A stretch of 64,000 bases of DNA from Halorubrum halophilum (GCF_000739595.1 NZ_BBJP01000027.1:1-64000); one strand, 5' to 3'; positions 27,090-39,233 are shown, numbered from the stretch's first letter. Translations and numbers: made by a program. Notes: generated from the letters alone by a model not told the origin.

Positions 27090-27932
27090 ATGGAGTACCT
27101 GGAGCGCCGGGTCGCGCTGGTCGAGGACCGGCTGGAGGCCGTCATCGACGAGGTCGAACCCGACGAGCTGTCCGAAGAGGTCGGCCACGTCGTCCTCGCC
27201 GGCGGCAAGCGGGTCCGCCCCGCCGTGACGATCCTCGCCTGCGAGGCGTTCGACGGCGACCCCGACGCGGCCGTCGACTTCGCGGCCGGGATCGAGTTCG
27301 TCCACAACGCGTCGCTCGTGATCGACGATATCATCGACCGCTCCGAGGTGCGCCGCGGCACGCCGTCGGCGTGGGCCGAGTACGGCTACGGCCCGGCGAT
27401 CATCGCCAGCGACGGGCTCCTCGGCGAGGCGTTCGCGCTCTTCTCCGCCGAGCCCCGCGCGATGCGGACCGTCGCCGAGGCGCTGGTCGAACTCGGCGAG
27501 GGCGAGGCCACCGAGTTGGCCGCCCGTCCCACCACCGAGACCGAGTACATGGAGCTCGCCCGCCGGAAGACGGGCGCGCTGTTCCGGGCGGCCGCCGAGC
27601 TGGGCGCGATCGCCGGCGGCGCCGACCCCGACGCTGTCGACTCGTTCGGCGAGTACGCCGAGCGCGTCGGCGTCGCCTTCCAGATGCGCGACGACGTGCT
27701 CGACGCGACCGCGGACGCCGACGACCTCGGCAAGCCGACCGGGCAGGACGCGGAGATGGACCGCCCCTCGGTCCTGCAGGTCACGTCGCTGTCGCCCGAG
27801 GAGATCGACGAACGCGCCCGCGAGCAGTCGGAGCTCGCCCTGGCCGCGCTCGACGACGCCGACCCGCCGGAGACGGAGGCGATCGAGTACCTCCGCGACC
27901 TCGCGGAGTTCGTCGTGGTGCGGGAGCGGTAG
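27090..27932 (+). CDS. Short-chain polyprenyl (geranyl/geranylgeranyl) diphosphate synthase
   Basis: 280 residues. A trans-prenyltransferase with LAGGKRVRPAVTILACEA, the first Asp-rich motif in VIDDIIDRSEVRRG and the second in FQMRDDVLDATADADDLGKPTGQD. It is shorter than typical GGPP synthases (~320-350). It would supply isoprenoid chains for archaeal lipids, quinone or carotenoids; the chain length is not clear from sequence. Confidence 0.88.
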   Translation: MEYLERRVALVEDRLEAVIDEVEPDELSEEVGHVVLAGGKRVRPAVTILACEAFDGDPDAAVDFAAGIEFVHNASLVIDDIIDRSEVRRGTPSAWAEYGYGPAIIASDGLLGEAFALFSAEPRAMRTVAEALVELGEGEATELAARPTTETEYMELARRKTGALFRAAAELGAIAGGADPDAVDSFGEYAERVGVAFQMRDDVLDATADADDLGKPTGQDAEMDRPSVLQVTSLSPEEIDERAREQSELALAALDDADPPETEAIEYLRDLAEFVVVRER

Positions 27933-27948
27933 GAACGCGAGCGCTCCC

Positions 27949-28449
27949 CTACGCGTCCCCGGTGTCCTGCGGCGGGAACAGCGGGGTCGGGTCTTCGTGG
28001 TCGAACTCGATGCGTTCGTCCCCGGAGAGCGCGTGGACGTAGGTCGTCATCGCGTCGCCGGCCCGGACGCGACCGAGCATCCGGTCCGCCTCGGCGACCC
28101 GGTAGTAGAGCGGGAGACAGAGCGCGGTCTCGGTCGCCGTCGATCGGAACACCAGCGTCAGGTAGACGATCCCGTTCTCGTGGGCGCGGAACGCCTCGAA
28201 CTCGTCGAACCCGTCCGCCTCGACCAGCTCCGTGAGGCGGTCGAACTCCTCGCCCGACAGCAGCACGTCGAGGCCGACCTTCTCGTCGGCGGAGTCGCCG
28301 GGAGCGGGGACCGGTACCACGTCGCCGGGGACCGGGGCGAACGCCGTCCACCCGCGATTCCGGTACTCCTCGGCGGTCGCACGGGACTCCTCGATAACGG
28401 TGGTCCACGCGTCGTCGTCGTCCGCGAGCGGATGCTCTTCCACGTCCAT
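27949..28449 (-). CDS. Conserved haloarchaeal protein of unknown function
   Basis: 166 residues from ATG 28449 (an in-frame ATG at 28488 is less likely). No known domain is recognised. It begins with an acidic stretch, then [23 protein letters not shown] and [15 protein letters not shown]. It clearly shares a plan with 42174-42629 (TAEEYRxRGW, PGDV, LL.G.EFD, and a final FxxxDPxPLF-like end). These two paralogues flank the paired peptide transporter operons. It is convergent with the prenyl synthase gene. Confidence 0.75.
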   Translation of the reverse strand: MDVEEHPLADDDDAWTTVIEESRATAEEYRNRGWTAFAPVPGDVVPVPAPGDSADEKVGLDVLLSGEEFDRLTELVEADGFDEFEAFRAHENGIVYLTLVFRSTATETALCLPLYYRVAEADRMLGRVRAGDAMTTYVHALSGDERIEFDHEDPTPLFPPQDTGDA

Positions 28450-28576
28450 GCACGGCGTCACCGGTCGGCGGCGGGTAAAGGTTCCCACCTGTCTGCGCTC
28501 GTCGGCCGAAACCGCCGCGGCGTGCGCCGGGCGAGTGAAGGAAAAGTATATCCATAGACGGTTGGAAAACGGCTAT

Positions 28577-31288
28577 ATGCCTCCTCTACTTTCGCTCTCC
28601 GATCTCCGCACGCAGTTCTCGACGGAACGGGGCCAGGTAAAGGCAGTCGACGGGATCGACCTCGAGATCCACGAAGGCGAGACCGTCGGACTCGTGGGCG
28701 AGTCGGGATCCGGTAAAAGCGTCACGGCGCTGTCGACGATGGGGCTCGTCGACGACCCCGGCGAGATCGTCGACGGAACCGTCGAGCTGACCGACGCCCG
28801 GCTCGCGGACGAGCTCCGCGACCGATACGACGCCGCGAGGTTCGTCGACGGCGACACGATCGATCTCACCGCCGCGCCCGAGGAAGCGCTCCGGTTCGTC
28901 CGCGGCCGGGAGGTGAGCATGATATTCCAGGACCCGATGACGTCGCTGAACCCGTCGGTGACGGTCGGCGAGCAAGTCGCCGAGAGCCTCAGACTCCACC
29001 AGTACGGCGGGCGTCGCAAGGACTCGTGGTTCAACGCGGTGCGCGAGATCCTCCCGAAGATCAGCCGCGACGTGGACGAGGAGGTCCGCGATGAGACCAT
29101 CGAGGTGCTCGAAGACGTCGGCATCCCGGAACCGGGCGCGCGGATCGACGAGTACCCGCACGAGTTCTCCGGCGGGATGCGCCAGCGGGTGCTCATCGCG
29201 ATCGCGCTGGCCTGCCAGCCGGGCCTCCTTGTCGCCGACGAGCCGACGACCGCGCTCGACGTGACCATTCAGGCGCAGATCCTCGATCTGATAGACGACC
29301 TGCAGGCGGATCTGGGGATGTCGGTACTGATGATCACCCACGACCTCGGCGTCGTGGCCGAGACGTGCGACCGCGTCGCGGTGATGTACGCCGGTGAGAT
29401 CGTCGAGGAGGGGCCAGTGGAAGAGATATTCGGGAATCCGTCACACCCGTACACGTACACCCTCTTGGAGTCGCTCCCGAGCGAGGAGAAGGAACGTCTC
29501 ACGCCGATCGAGGGGAACGTTCCCGACCTCATCGACATGCCGTCGGGATGCCACTTCGCGCCGCGGTGCCCGTGGGCGACCGAGGAGTGTACGAGCGGCG
29601 AGATCCCGTACCTCCAGCACGGTGGCGAGGATATCGACCACCGCTCGAAGTGCATCATGGAGTCGTTCGACAAGACCGAGTACGGCGACGACGCGGTCGG
29701 CACCGGGCGCGAACGGTCGATCGGCGAGCCCCTCGTCGAGATCGACGGGCTCCGGAAGTACTACGAACAGGCGGACGGCGTGCTCGATCGGGTTCTCGGC
29801 GCCGACGACCGCAGCGTGAAGGCGGTCGACGGGATCGACTTCACGATCAACCGCGGCGAGACGCTGGGTCTCGTCGGCGAGTCCGGCTGCGGGAAGTCGA
29901 CGGCCGGCCGGGCGCTGTTGCACCTCACCGAGCCGACCGACGGCCGGGTGGTGTTCTCCGGGACCGACCTCACCGAACTCGACGGGTCGGCGCTGCGGGA
30001 GCAGCGGAAGGACCTCCAGATGATCTTCCAGGACCCGCTCTCCTCGCTCGACCCGCGGCAGACGGTCGGCCAGACGATCCGAGAGCCGCTGTCGATCCAC
30101 GACCTCCCCGAGAGCGATCCGGACGTGACGGTCGAGGCCGAGGTGACCGTCTCCGGGATCGCCCGCGATCGGGTCGACGTGACTGTCGACGACGAGATCG
30201 ACGCCGTCGTCGGCTCCGGGAACGGCGTGGCGACCGCCCACGTCGACGTGACGGTCGCGGACGGCGAGGTCGACGTCGATGTCCGCGAACACCTCGGCGT
30301 CGAGGGGACGGTCGAGCGCACCGACGCCGGCGACGTGGTACGCGTCTCGGTGACGGTCTCCGCCGGTGACACCGACCGACTCCGCCGGCGGCGTCGCGTC
30401 CGCCAGTTGCTGGAGGCCGTCGGGCTCGAGGTGGGCCAGTACGATCGGTACCCGCACGAGATGTCCGGCGGGCAGCGCCAGCGGGTCGGCATCGCTCGGG
30501 CGCTCGCGGTCGATCCGGAGTTCATCGTCGCCGACGAGCCGGTCTCCGCGCTCGACGTGAGCGTCCAGGCGCAGATCCTCAACCTGATGGAGGACCTCCA
30601 GGACCGGTTCGACCTGACGTACCTGTTCATCGCGCACGACCTGTCGGTGGTGCGGCACATCTCCGACCGCGTCGCCGTCATGTACCTCGGCGAGATCGTC
30701 GAGGTGGCGGCCACCGACGAGCTGTTCGCGGACCCGCAGCATCCGTACACCAAAGCGCTGCTCTCCGCAATTCCCGAACCGGACCCCACGGCGGACACCG
30801 ACGATCGCGTCATCCTCGAGGGCGACGTGCCGTCGCCGATCGACCCGCCGTCGGGGTGCCACTTCCGGACCCGGTGTCCGTCGGTGATCCCCCCGGACGA
30901 CCTGGATATCGAACAGGAGACGTATCGAGAGGTGATGGACTACCGCCAGCGCGTCGAGCGACAGGCGATCGACGTCGAGACGATCCTCGAGGGGGCCGGC
31001 GAATCGCCCGGTCAGATGGCGGCCGACGGCGGCACCGCGTCCGCGCCCCCGTCCGGAGCGGACTCGGTTTCCCCCGCCGCGGTCGAGGCAGTTCGTGACG
31101 CCCAGTTCGACCGGTTGCCTGCGGGGCGCGCCGCCGAGGTCGTCGATCGCTCTCTCGAGCTGGTGATCGTCGACGAGTGGGAAGAGGCGGCCGCCGTCCT
31201 CGAGGAGACGTTCGCGAGCGTCTGCGAGCGTGAGGACCCCACACTCTCCGACGGCGACCACCCCGCGGCGTGCCACCTGATCGACTGA
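28577..31288 (+). CDS. Fused dipeptide/oligopeptide ABC transporter ATPase (DppD-DppF)
   Basis: 903 residues from ATG 28577, preceded by TATATCC ~28 bp upstream. It carries two complete nucleotide-binding domains that are usually separate DppD and DppF proteins. Domain 1 has Walker A GESGSGKS (~ residue 40) and signature FSGGMRQRV. Domain 2 has GESGCGKS (~ residue 435) and [15 protein letters not shown]. Each is followed by the oligopeptide C-terminal Cys-containing tail ([20 protein letters not shown]), likely Fe-S ligands. Domain 2 has an ~85-residue valine/aspartate-rich, strand-like insertion between Q-loop and signature (~30120-30370). It energises the permeases at 33340-35285. Confidence 0.92.
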   Translation: MPPLLSLSDLRTQFSTERGQVKAVDGIDLEIHEGETVGLVGESGSGKSVTALSTMGLVDDPGEIVDGTVELTDARLADELRDRYDAARFVDGDTIDLTAAPEEALRFVRGREVSMIFQDPMTSLNPSVTVGEQVAESLRLHQYGGRRKDSWFNAVREILPKISRDVDEEVRDETIEVLEDVGIPEPGARIDEYPHEFSGGMRQRVLIAIALACQPGLLVADEPTTALDVTIQAQILDLIDDLQADLGMSVLMITHDLGVVAETCDRVAVMYAGEIVEEGPVEEIFGNPSHPYTYTLLESLPSEEKERLTPIEGNVPDLIDMPSGCHFAPRCPWATEECTSGEIPYLQHGGEDIDHRSKCIMESFDKTEYGDDAVGTGRERSIGEPLVEIDGLRKYYEQADGVLDRVLGADDRSVKAVDGIDFTINRGETLGLVGESGCGKSTAGRALLHLTEPTDGRVVFSGTDLTELDGSALREQRKDLQMIFQDPLSSLDPRQTVGQTIREPLSIHDLPESDPDVTVEAEVTVSGIARDRVDVTVDDEIDAVVGSGNGVATAHVDVTVADGEVDVDVREHLGVEGTVERTDAGDVVRVSVTVSAGDTDRLRRRRRVRQLLEAVGLEVGQYDRYPHEMSGGQRQRVGIARALAVDPEFIVADEPVSALDVSVQAQILNLMEDLQDRFDLTYLFIAHDLSVVRHISDRVAVMYLGEIVEVAATDELFADPQHPYTKALLSAIPEPDPTADTDDRVILEGDVPSPIDPPSGCHFRTRCPSVIPPDDLDIEQETYREVMDYRQRVERQAIDVETILEGAGESPGQMAADGGTASAPPSGADSVSPAAVEAVRDAQFDRLPAGRAAEVVDRSLELVIVDEWEEAAAVLEETFASVCEREDPTLSDGDHPAACHLID

Positions 31289-31587
31289 CTCTCCCCTCTC
31301 GTCACGTCAGTCGCCCGATCTTCACGCCGTTCGCCCGATCGATCTGTCACGTCACCCGAACGAACCGATCTGTCGCGTCACCCGACCGATCCGTTCCCGC
31401 ACGGCTCGGAGACGCGATCACGGGCCGACGGACCGACGTAGCGAACACGGCAACGGTGGCGATCCCGTGAGTCGGACGGCGCGTAGCTGATGCGAACCGG
31501 AACCGCGTCGTCCGAAATGATTCGGATCAGAACATTTCCCCCAATTCGTTCGGTAGGTTTATACTGGCAAGCGTTCAGACTCGATCT
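31289..31587. other. Spacer with 26-bp tandem repeat and SBP promoter
   Basis: Contains a 26-bp direct repeat, CGATCTGTC[AG]CGTCACCCGA plus a variable end, at 31340-31365 and 31366-31391. A TATA box TTTATACTGG (31557-31566) lies ~25 bp before the next ATG, so the binding-protein gene has its own leaderless promoter. Confidence 0.55.
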
Positions 31588-33315
31588 ATGTCATCCCGCG
31601 ACGAGAACGTTTCACGGCGAAAGTTCCTCGGTGCCGCCGGTGGCGCTGCAGTAACGGTCGGTCTCGCCGGTTGTTCCGGCAACGGCGACGACGGTTCGGA
31701 CGGTTCGGACGGCTCCGATGGCTCGGACGGTTCGGACGGCTCCGATGGCTCGGACGGCTCCGACGGCGACGACGACACCAGCCTCCTCCGATACGGTCGG
31801 GGGAGCCACTCGCCGACGCTGGACTTCCAGAACAGCACTAGCGGCGAGGTCGCGAAGGTCACGGAGCAGATCTACGACACGCTCATCAACTTCGAGCCGG
31901 GCGAGTCGACGCTCACCGACGGGCTCGCCTCCGACTACTCGATCGACGGCGAGACGGCGTCGCTCACGCTGAAGGAGGGCGTCACCTTCCACAACGGCGA
32001 GGAGTTCACCGCACAGGACTTCGTAGCGACGTACCGCCGCTTCGTCGACTCGGAGTACGAGCACTACGCCGGCGACGACTACGTCTCCGCGTACGGTCCC
32101 TTCACGCTCGGCAACTGGATCGACGATATCCAGGTCGACGGCGACTACGAGATGACGATCCAGCTCACGCAGACGTACGCGCCGTTCCTGCGCAACCTGG
32201 CGATGTTCGCGGCCGCCGTCCACTCCGAGGCCGCGATCGAGGAGTACGGCACCGACCTCTCGGAGAACGCGGTCGGGACCGGGCCGTTCGAGCTCGACAC
32301 CCTCGACGACTCCAACGAGCAGGTCCGTCTCGCCGCGTACGACGACTACTGGGGCGACGGCCCGGAAGTCGACGAGGCCGTGTTCGTCACGGTCGGCGAG
32401 AACTCCACCCGAGCGCAGTCGCTCGCGAGCGGAGAGCTCGACATCATCGACGGCATCGGCGCGCAGTCTTCCCAGCAGGTCGAGGGCGCCGACGGCGTCG
32501 AACTGGTCCGCACCGAAGGGATCAACGTCGGCTACATGGCGTTCAACATGGCGGCGGTCGAGGAGTTCCAGGACCGCCGCGTCCGGCAGGCCGTGAGCCA
32601 CGCGATCGACACCGAGGCGATCGTCAACCAGCTCTACGCCGGCTTCGCCACGCAGGCCAGCCAGCCGCTTCCGTCGAACGTGATGGGGCACAACGACGAC
32701 CTCGACCCGTACCCGTATGACCCCGAGGAGGCGCAGAGCCTCCTCGAGGAGGCCGGCTACGGCGACGGGTTCTCCTTCGAGCTGGCGACGTTCCAGAACC
32801 CCCGCGGGTACAACCCCTCGCCGATCCAGACGGCCGAGACGGTCGCCTCTAACCTCGGCGAGGTCGGGATCGAGGTCGAGATCAACCAGCAGTCGTTCTC
32901 GCCGTTCCTCGAGTACACGGCCCAGGGCCGCCACGACGCGTGTTTCCTCGGCTGGTACACCGACAACGCCGACCCGGACAACTTCGCGTACGTACTGCTT
33001 CACCCGCAGGTCGACGAGGGCGAGCTCACCGAGGACCAGGACTGGGTGAGATTCGACGCCGAGGGGTACAACACCAGTAACCGCTCGGCGTGGGCGAACC
33101 AGGAGTACATGGACCTCGTCGAGGAGGCCCAGCAGACGACGGCCGAGAGCGAGCGCGTCGACCTGTACAACGAGGCGATGCAGATCGCTCACGACGAGGC
33201 GCCGTGGGTGTACCTGGACTACGCGGAAGAGCTTCGGGGCGTCGCCGACCGGGTCAACGGGTTCCAGATCGCCGCTATCAGCGGTCCGTACCTGAACCTG
33301 GTCTCGCTGGAGTAG
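31588..33315 (+). CDS. Peptide ABC transporter substrate-binding lipoprotein
   Basis: 575 residues. The N-terminus has a Tat motif SRRKFLGAAGG and the lipobox LAGC, so it is folded before export and lipid-anchored. A low-complexity linker of Ser-Asp-Gly triplets (residues ~35-60) follows, encoded by near-perfect 27-bp tandem repeats. The rest is an SBP_bac_5 peptide-binding fold (STLTDGLASDYSIDGETASL, VTFHNGEEFTAQDFVATYRR, GTGPFELDTLDDSNEQVRL). It has its own promoter and is followed by dppB at 24 bp. Confidence 0.92.
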   Translation: MSSRDENVSRRKFLGAAGGAAVTVGLAGCSGNGDDGSDGSDGSDGSDGSDGSDGSDGSDGDDDTSLLRYGRGSHSPTLDFQNSTSGEVAKVTEQIYDTLINFEPGESTLTDGLASDYSIDGETASLTLKEGVTFHNGEEFTAQDFVATYRRFVDSEYEHYAGDDYVSAYGPFTLGNWIDDIQVDGDYEMTIQLTQTYAPFLRNLAMFAAAVHSEAAIEEYGTDLSENAVGTGPFELDTLDDSNEQVRLAAYDDYWGDGPEVDEAVFVTVGENSTRAQSLASGELDIIDGIGAQSSQQVEGADGVELVRTEGINVGYMAFNMAAVEEFQDRRVRQAVSHAIDTEAIVNQLYAGFATQASQPLPSNVMGHNDDLDPYPYDPEEAQSLLEEAGYGDGFSFELATFQNPRGYNPSPIQTAETVASNLGEVGIEVEINQQSFSPFLEYTAQGRHDACFLGWYTDNADPDNFAYVLLHPQVDEGELTEDQDWVRFDAEGYNTSNRSAWANQEYMDLVEEAQQTTAESERVDLYNEAMQIAHDEAPWVYLDYAEELRGVADRVNGFQIAAISGPYLNLVSLE

Positions 33316-33339
33316 TCGGTCACTTCAGTCTCACCTTCG

Positions 33340-34359
33340 ATGTTCCCAAAGCGATTCGTACTCAAGCGGCTGCTGTTGCTCGTCCCGGTGTTGATCGGAG
33401 TGGCGACGCTGGTCTTCTCCATCCTCCACCTCTCTCCGGGCGACCCGGCGCTCACGATCGCCGGGGAGCGCGCGAGCCAGGAGTTCGTCGAGCGCATCCG
33501 CGCCGACCTCGGGCTCAACGACCCGATTTGGGTCCAGTACATCGACTTCCTCGGTAATGTCGTCCGGTTCGACTTCGGGGAGTCGTACGTCATCAATCGT
33601 AACACCACCGTCCGGGAGATCATGGCGAACACGCTCCCCGTCACGCTCGAACTGGCGCTGTACGGGCAGCTGTTCGGCATCCTGTTCGGCATCCCGCTCG
33701 GCGTGTTGAGCGCGGTGAAACAGGACACGCTCACCGACCACGGCACCCGGGTCGGCGCGCTCGCCGGGATCAGCGTCCCGATCTTCTGGAGCGGGCCGCT
33801 GCTGATCCTGCTGTTCGCACAGGTGCTCGGCGTGCTGCCGACCAGCGGGCGGATCTCGTCGACGTTCAGCGTCTCCCCGATCCGCGTCACCGGGATGGTG
33901 ACGATCGACACGCTGCTCGCCGGCGAGTGGGACATGTTCAAGTCGGCGGTCAGGCACATGCTCCTGCCGTCGCTCGTCATCGGCGTGTACTCGATGGCGC
34001 TCATCTCGCGGATGATGCGCTCGTCGATGCTGGAGGTCGTCAGACAGGACTACATGCGCACCGCCCGCGCGAAGGGACAGGGCGCGAAGATCACCGTGTT
34101 GAAACACGGGTTCCGTAACGCGCTGATCCCCGTCGTCACGATCATCGGAATCCAGTTCGGCGGGCTGCTCGGCGGCGCGGTGCTGACGGAGACCGTGTTC
34201 GCGATCGGCGGGATCGGGACGCTGCTCGTCGAGGCGATCGAGGTCGGCGACTACCCGATCGTTCAGGGGACCGTCCTGACGTTCGCGTTCCTGTTCACCC
34301 TCGTGAACCTCGTCGTCGACATCACCTACTCCTACCTCGATCCGAGGATCCAACAATGA
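33340..34359 (+). CDS. Peptide ABC transporter permease, DppB type
   Basis: 339 residues, six predicted membrane segments. It opens with FPKRFVLKRLLLLVPVLIGV and HLSPGDPA and carries the EAA loop RTARAKGQGAKITVLKHGFRNALIPVVT that docks with the ATPase. It overlaps dppC by 4 bp. Confidence 0.93.
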   Translation: MFPKRFVLKRLLLLVPVLIGVATLVFSILHLSPGDPALTIAGERASQEFVERIRADLGLNDPIWVQYIDFLGNVVRFDFGESYVINRNTTVREIMANTLPVTLELALYGQLFGILFGIPLGVLSAVKQDTLTDHGTRVGALAGISVPIFWSGPLLILLFAQVLGVLPTSGRISSTFSVSPIRVTGMVTIDTLLAGEWDMFKSAVRHMLLPSLVIGVYSMALISRMMRSSMLEVVRQDYMRTARAKGQGAKITVLKHGFRNALIPVVTIIGIQFGGLLGGAVLTETVFAIGGIGTLLVEAIEVGDYPIVQGTVLTFAFLFTLVNLVVDITYSYLDPRIQQ

Positions 34360-35285
34360 GCACCGAAACACTCAGAGACGGGGAGGCGGAGACGGCGAGT
34401 CGCGGGCTCGTCGACCGGATCCGCGCCTCGCCGTTCCTCTCACAACTGCTGTCGAATCGGCTCGCACTGGCCGGGCTCGCGATCATCATCGCAATGCTCG
34501 TGATCGCCGTGTACGCTCGGCTGACGCTCGATCTCGAGGTCATCTCTCGGTCGCAGCTCGGCACGAACCCGAACCGCGCCGCGCCGAGCCTGGAGTACCC
34601 GTTCGGAACCGACGGGCAGGCGCGAGCCCTGCTTCCGCGGGTCGCCTACGGCGCGTGGTACGCGATGCTGTTCGGGACGGTGACCGTCGGCGCGTCGACG
34701 GTGCTCGGGGTCGGCCTCGGCATCGTCGCCGCCTACTACGGCGACATCACCGACAACGTGATCATGCGGACGATGGACGTGCTGTTGGCGTTCCCCTCGC
34801 TCCTCTTAGCGCTCGCGCTCGTCTCCATCTTCCCGGACGAACTGGGGCTCTGGCGGGCGGTCGCGGCCCTGACGCTCGTGTACACGCCGCGGTTCGCTCG
34901 GGTCGTCCGCGGGGCCGCGCTCACCGTGTTGGAGAACGAGTACATCGACGCCACCGTCGCGCTCGGCGCCACGGACCCGCGAGTGCTCGTCAAACACGTC
35001 CTGCCGAACTGTCTCGCGCCGATCACGGTCCAGTCGACGCTGAACTTCGGGCTGGCGATCATCGATCTGGCCGCGCTGTCGTTCCTCGGATTCGGCGCCT
35101 CGGCCGGCACGCCCTCGTGGGGACTCATGCTCTCGAACGGCGTGAGCCAGGGACTACTCACCGGCGTCTGGTGGTGGTCGTTCTTCCCCGGACTGTTCCT
35201 CGCGCTGACCGTCCTCGGGTTCAACCTGCTCGGCGACGGGATGCGAGACGCGCTCGACCCCCGGATGCGAGAGGCGGTCGACTGA
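34356..35285 (+). CDS. Peptide ABC transporter permease, DppC type
   Basis: 309 residues. The N-terminal segment reads LSNRLALAGLAIIIAMLVIAVYARL, followed by PFGTDGQARALLPRVAYGAW and the coupling loop IDATVALGATDPRVLVKHVLPNCLAPI. It ends with the family tail LGDGMRDALDPRMREA. It forms a heteromeric channel with the preceding DppB. Confidence 0.93.
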   Translation: MSTETLRDGEAETASRGLVDRIRASPFLSQLLSNRLALAGLAIIIAMLVIAVYARLTLDLEVISRSQLGTNPNRAAPSLEYPFGTDGQARALLPRVAYGAWYAMLFGTVTVGASTVLGVGLGIVAAYYGDITDNVIMRTMDVLLAFPSLLLALALVSIFPDELGLWRAVAALTLVYTPRFARVVRGAALTVLENEYIDATVALGATDPRVLVKHVLPNCLAPITVQSTLNFGLAIIDLAALSFLGFGASAGTPSWGLMLSNGVSQGLLTGVWWWSFFPGLFLALTVLGFNLLGDGMRDALDPRMREAVD

Positions 35286-35288
35286 CCG

Positions 35289-35639
35289 ATGCCGCTGCCG
35301 CCGGTCGTCCGGGAACGCGGGCGGCTCGTCGCCGGCGGTGCCGCCGTCGGCTCGGTCGCGGCCCCGATTCTCGTGGTCGGTCTGGTTGTCGTCGTCGGTG
35401 TCGGTCCGCTGGCCGCCGCGGAGACCGCGTTCGCGTTCGGCGGTCTCTGGTTCGGGCTCGCCCTCCTCGGGTGGGCCGGCTCCGTCGCGTCCGGTCGGGC
35501 GATCGAGGCCGCACAGGAGCGCCTCGACGTCGGTTCCGGCTGGACCGAGCGCCGGTCGCGCCGCGCGATGGCGCGGATCGGCGGATTCGGCGCCGGCATG
35601 ATGCTCGTCGCGCCGGTAATCGGAACCGCGGTCGGCTGA
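35289..35639 (+). CDS. Small haloarchaeal membrane protein
   Basis: 116 residues, 3 bp after the dppC stop, so likely co-transcribed. It has about three membrane segments (VGSVAAPILVVGLVVVVGVGPLA; FGGLWFGLALLGWAGSVASG; FGAGMMLVAPVIGTAV) with a basic loop WTERRSRRAMARIGG. I do not recognise the family. It is convergent with the second peptide transporter operon. Confidence 0.6.
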   Translation: MPLPPVVRERGRLVAGGAAVGSVAAPILVVGLVVVVGVGPLAAAETAFAFGGLWFGLALLGWAGSVASGRAIEAAQERLDVGSGWTERRSRRAMARIGGFGAGMMLVAPVIGTAVG

Positions 35640-35648
35640 TCGAGCCCG

Positions 35649-36972
35649 CTACTCCGACGCCGCCCCGGCCTTCGGAGCGTCGTGGTCCGCCTCCCACTCC
35701 TCGCGAGCCGTCTCCACGTCCTCGGGCTGTTCGTTCAGGAGGCACGCCGAGGGGTGATCCCCCGCCGGCAGCGCGGGGTCGATCGCCTCGCAGGGCGACC
35801 GGTACCGCTCCCGCAGCGTCGCCGCGGCGGTCTCGCGGTCCCCGTCGGCGAGCGCCCGGATCGCCTCGCGGACCGTCTCTTCCTCCTCGGCCGGAAGTCC
35901 CGTGTCGAACGCCTCCTCGTAGAGCGAGTCGACGAACGCCGCCCGGTCCTCCCGGTCAGGGTCGCCGACCCCCTCCCACCGCAGGTCCACGTCGATGTCG
36001 CCGTTCTCGATCCGAGTCCTGAACTCGCCGATCTCGCGGAACGCCGCCTGCGGCAGGTCCAGCCACGGCGGCTGGATCAGCTCCGGGCACCGCGTCCGGA
36101 ACGAGCAGCCCGAGGGTGGGTTCCGCGGCGACGGCACGTCGCCGCGGATCGTCTCGACGGTGCGGTCCCGCTCGTCGGTGTCCGCCCGCGGGACGGACTC
36201 CAACAGCGCTTTCGTGTACGGGTGTTGGGGGTTCTCGAAGATCTCCTCGGTGGGGCCTATCTCGACGATTTCGCCGAGGTACATCACGGCGACCCGGTCG
36301 CTGATGTGGCGCACCACCGACAGGTCGTGCGCGATGAACAGGTACGTCAGGTCGCGCTCCGCCTGCATGTCGGCGAGCAGGTTCAACACCTGCGCCTGCA
36401 CGCTCACGTCGAGCGCGGAGACGGGCTCGTCGAGGACGATGAACTCCGGATCGATGGCGAGCGCGCGGGCGAACCCGATGCGCTGGCGCTGTCCCCCGGA
36501 GAACTCGTGGGGGTACCGGTCGATCTGCTCGGCCGAGAGCCCGACCTCCTCCAAGAGGGTCTCGGCGCGTTCGCGCCGCTCGGCGCCGGTCCCCACGCCG
36601 TGGATGGCGAGCGGCTCCGTGATAATCTCGCCGGCGGTCATCCGCGGGTCCAGACTGGAGAACGGGTCCTGGAACATCACCTGCGCCCGCCGCCTGAACG
36701 CGTCCATGTCGTCGCCGGCGAGCTCGAAGACGGGGTCGCCGTCGAACGTCACGGAGCCGCCGGTGGGCTCGCGGAGCCGCATCAGCGTCTCCGCGAGCGT
36801 CGACTTCCCGCAGCCGGACTCGCCGACGACGCCGAGCGTCTCGCCCTCGCGGACGTCGAAGGAGACGCCGTCGACCGCGCGCACCGCCTCCGGCTCCGCG
36901 CCGGTCAGCCGGTCGAGCAGCGTGTCGTTCTCGTAGTAGTACTTCTCGAGGCCGTCGACCGTGACGAGGGGG

Positions 36973-36980
<8 letters not shown>
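35649..36980 (-). CDS. Peptide ABC transporter ATPase, DppF type
   Basis: 443 residues. Walker [10 protein letters not shown]-loop [14 protein letters not shown], signature [15 protein letters not shown], Walker [15 protein letters not shown] and the Cys-rich oligopeptide tail [14 protein letters not shown]. An extra C-terminal domain ends in [10 protein letters not shown]. It overlaps the DppD stop by 8 bp. It lacks the long insertion found in the fused ATPase of the opposite operon. Confidence 0.93.
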
Positions 36981-38213
<1,233 letters not shown>

Positions 38214-38217
<4 letters not shown>

Positions 38218-39233
38218 GGCGCACCTCCCTGTCCCTCGATGCCCGGGTCGAGCGCGTCGCGCAGCCAGTCGCCGATCAGGTTGATCCCGACGACGGCGGC
38301 GACGATGGCCAGCCCGGGGACGGTGGCGATCCACCAGGACGACGAGAGGTACTGCCGCCCCTGCGCGATGTCGAAGCCCCACGAGAGCTGTGCCCCCGAG
38401 AAGCCGAGGAACGACAGCGAGGACTCCAGCAGGATGATCGCGGCGATCTGGATCGTCGCGAGCACGAGGATCGGCGTCAGGCTGTTCGGGAGCACGTGCC
38501 TGAGGATCACGTGGAGGTCGCTTCCGCCCATCGATCGCGCCGCCTTCACGTACTCCTGATCGCGGACGGAGAGCGCCTCGCCGCGCGCGACGCGGGCGAA
38601 CCACACCCAGTTTACGAGCGCGACGACGACGATCACGGTCCCCGGCAACACGATCGTCTCGGGCATCTCCGAGGACGCGATCCCGAACGCGACCAGCGGG
38701 TCGGGGATGCGCAGCGACGCCTGTCCCCACAGCCCGATGAGCGCGATCGCGAGCACGAGCGAGGGGAACGCTAACATTACGTCGGCGAAGCGCATCAGCG
38801 CGTCGTCGATCCGGCCGCCGTAGTACCCGGCCGTGATCCCGACGGTGACGCCGAGCACGACGGCGATGGAGGTCCCGAACAGACCGACCAGAAGCGACGT
38901 GCGCGCGCCGAACATCGTCCGCGAGAGCACGTCGCGGCCGAGCGAGTCGGTCCCGAGCGGGTGCGCGGTCGTGGTGTTGACGACGACCTCCTCCTCGACG
39001 ATCTGCACCTCGCCGTCGACCATCTCCGAACTCGTCTGGTTCTCCGTCGCCGTGAATCCGAGCGGCGGGATGTTCGCGTTGTCGAGGTTCTGGTTCGTCG
39101 GGTCGTGGGGCGCCAAGAGCGGGGCGAAAAGCGCGGTAAAGAGGATAACCGCGAGGATCGCGATCCCGAGCTTCGCGAGAAGGCTCCGCGAGAGCTCGCT
39201 CCGGAGGTTTCGAAGGGTCCGCGGGGAGATCAC
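38214..39233 (-). CDS. Peptide ABC transporter permease, DppC type
   Basis: 339 residues from GTG 39233. The first membrane segment LGIAILAVILFTALFAPLLAP is followed by an extended extracellular stretch (residues ~45-90), then HPLGTDSLGRDVLSRTM and the coupling loop VKAARSMGGSDLHVILRHVLPNSLTPIL. Its start overlaps the stop of the 40-codon frame that fills the gap to dppB. Confidence 0.92.

Noticed and set aside
25619-27361. Long frame opposite the globin-coupled transducer and npdG
   Set aside because: It is antisense to clear genes; long antisense frames are expected in such G+C-rich DNA and it shows no domain.
31340-31391. CRISPR-like short repeats
   Set aside because: Only two directly adjacent copies without spacers.
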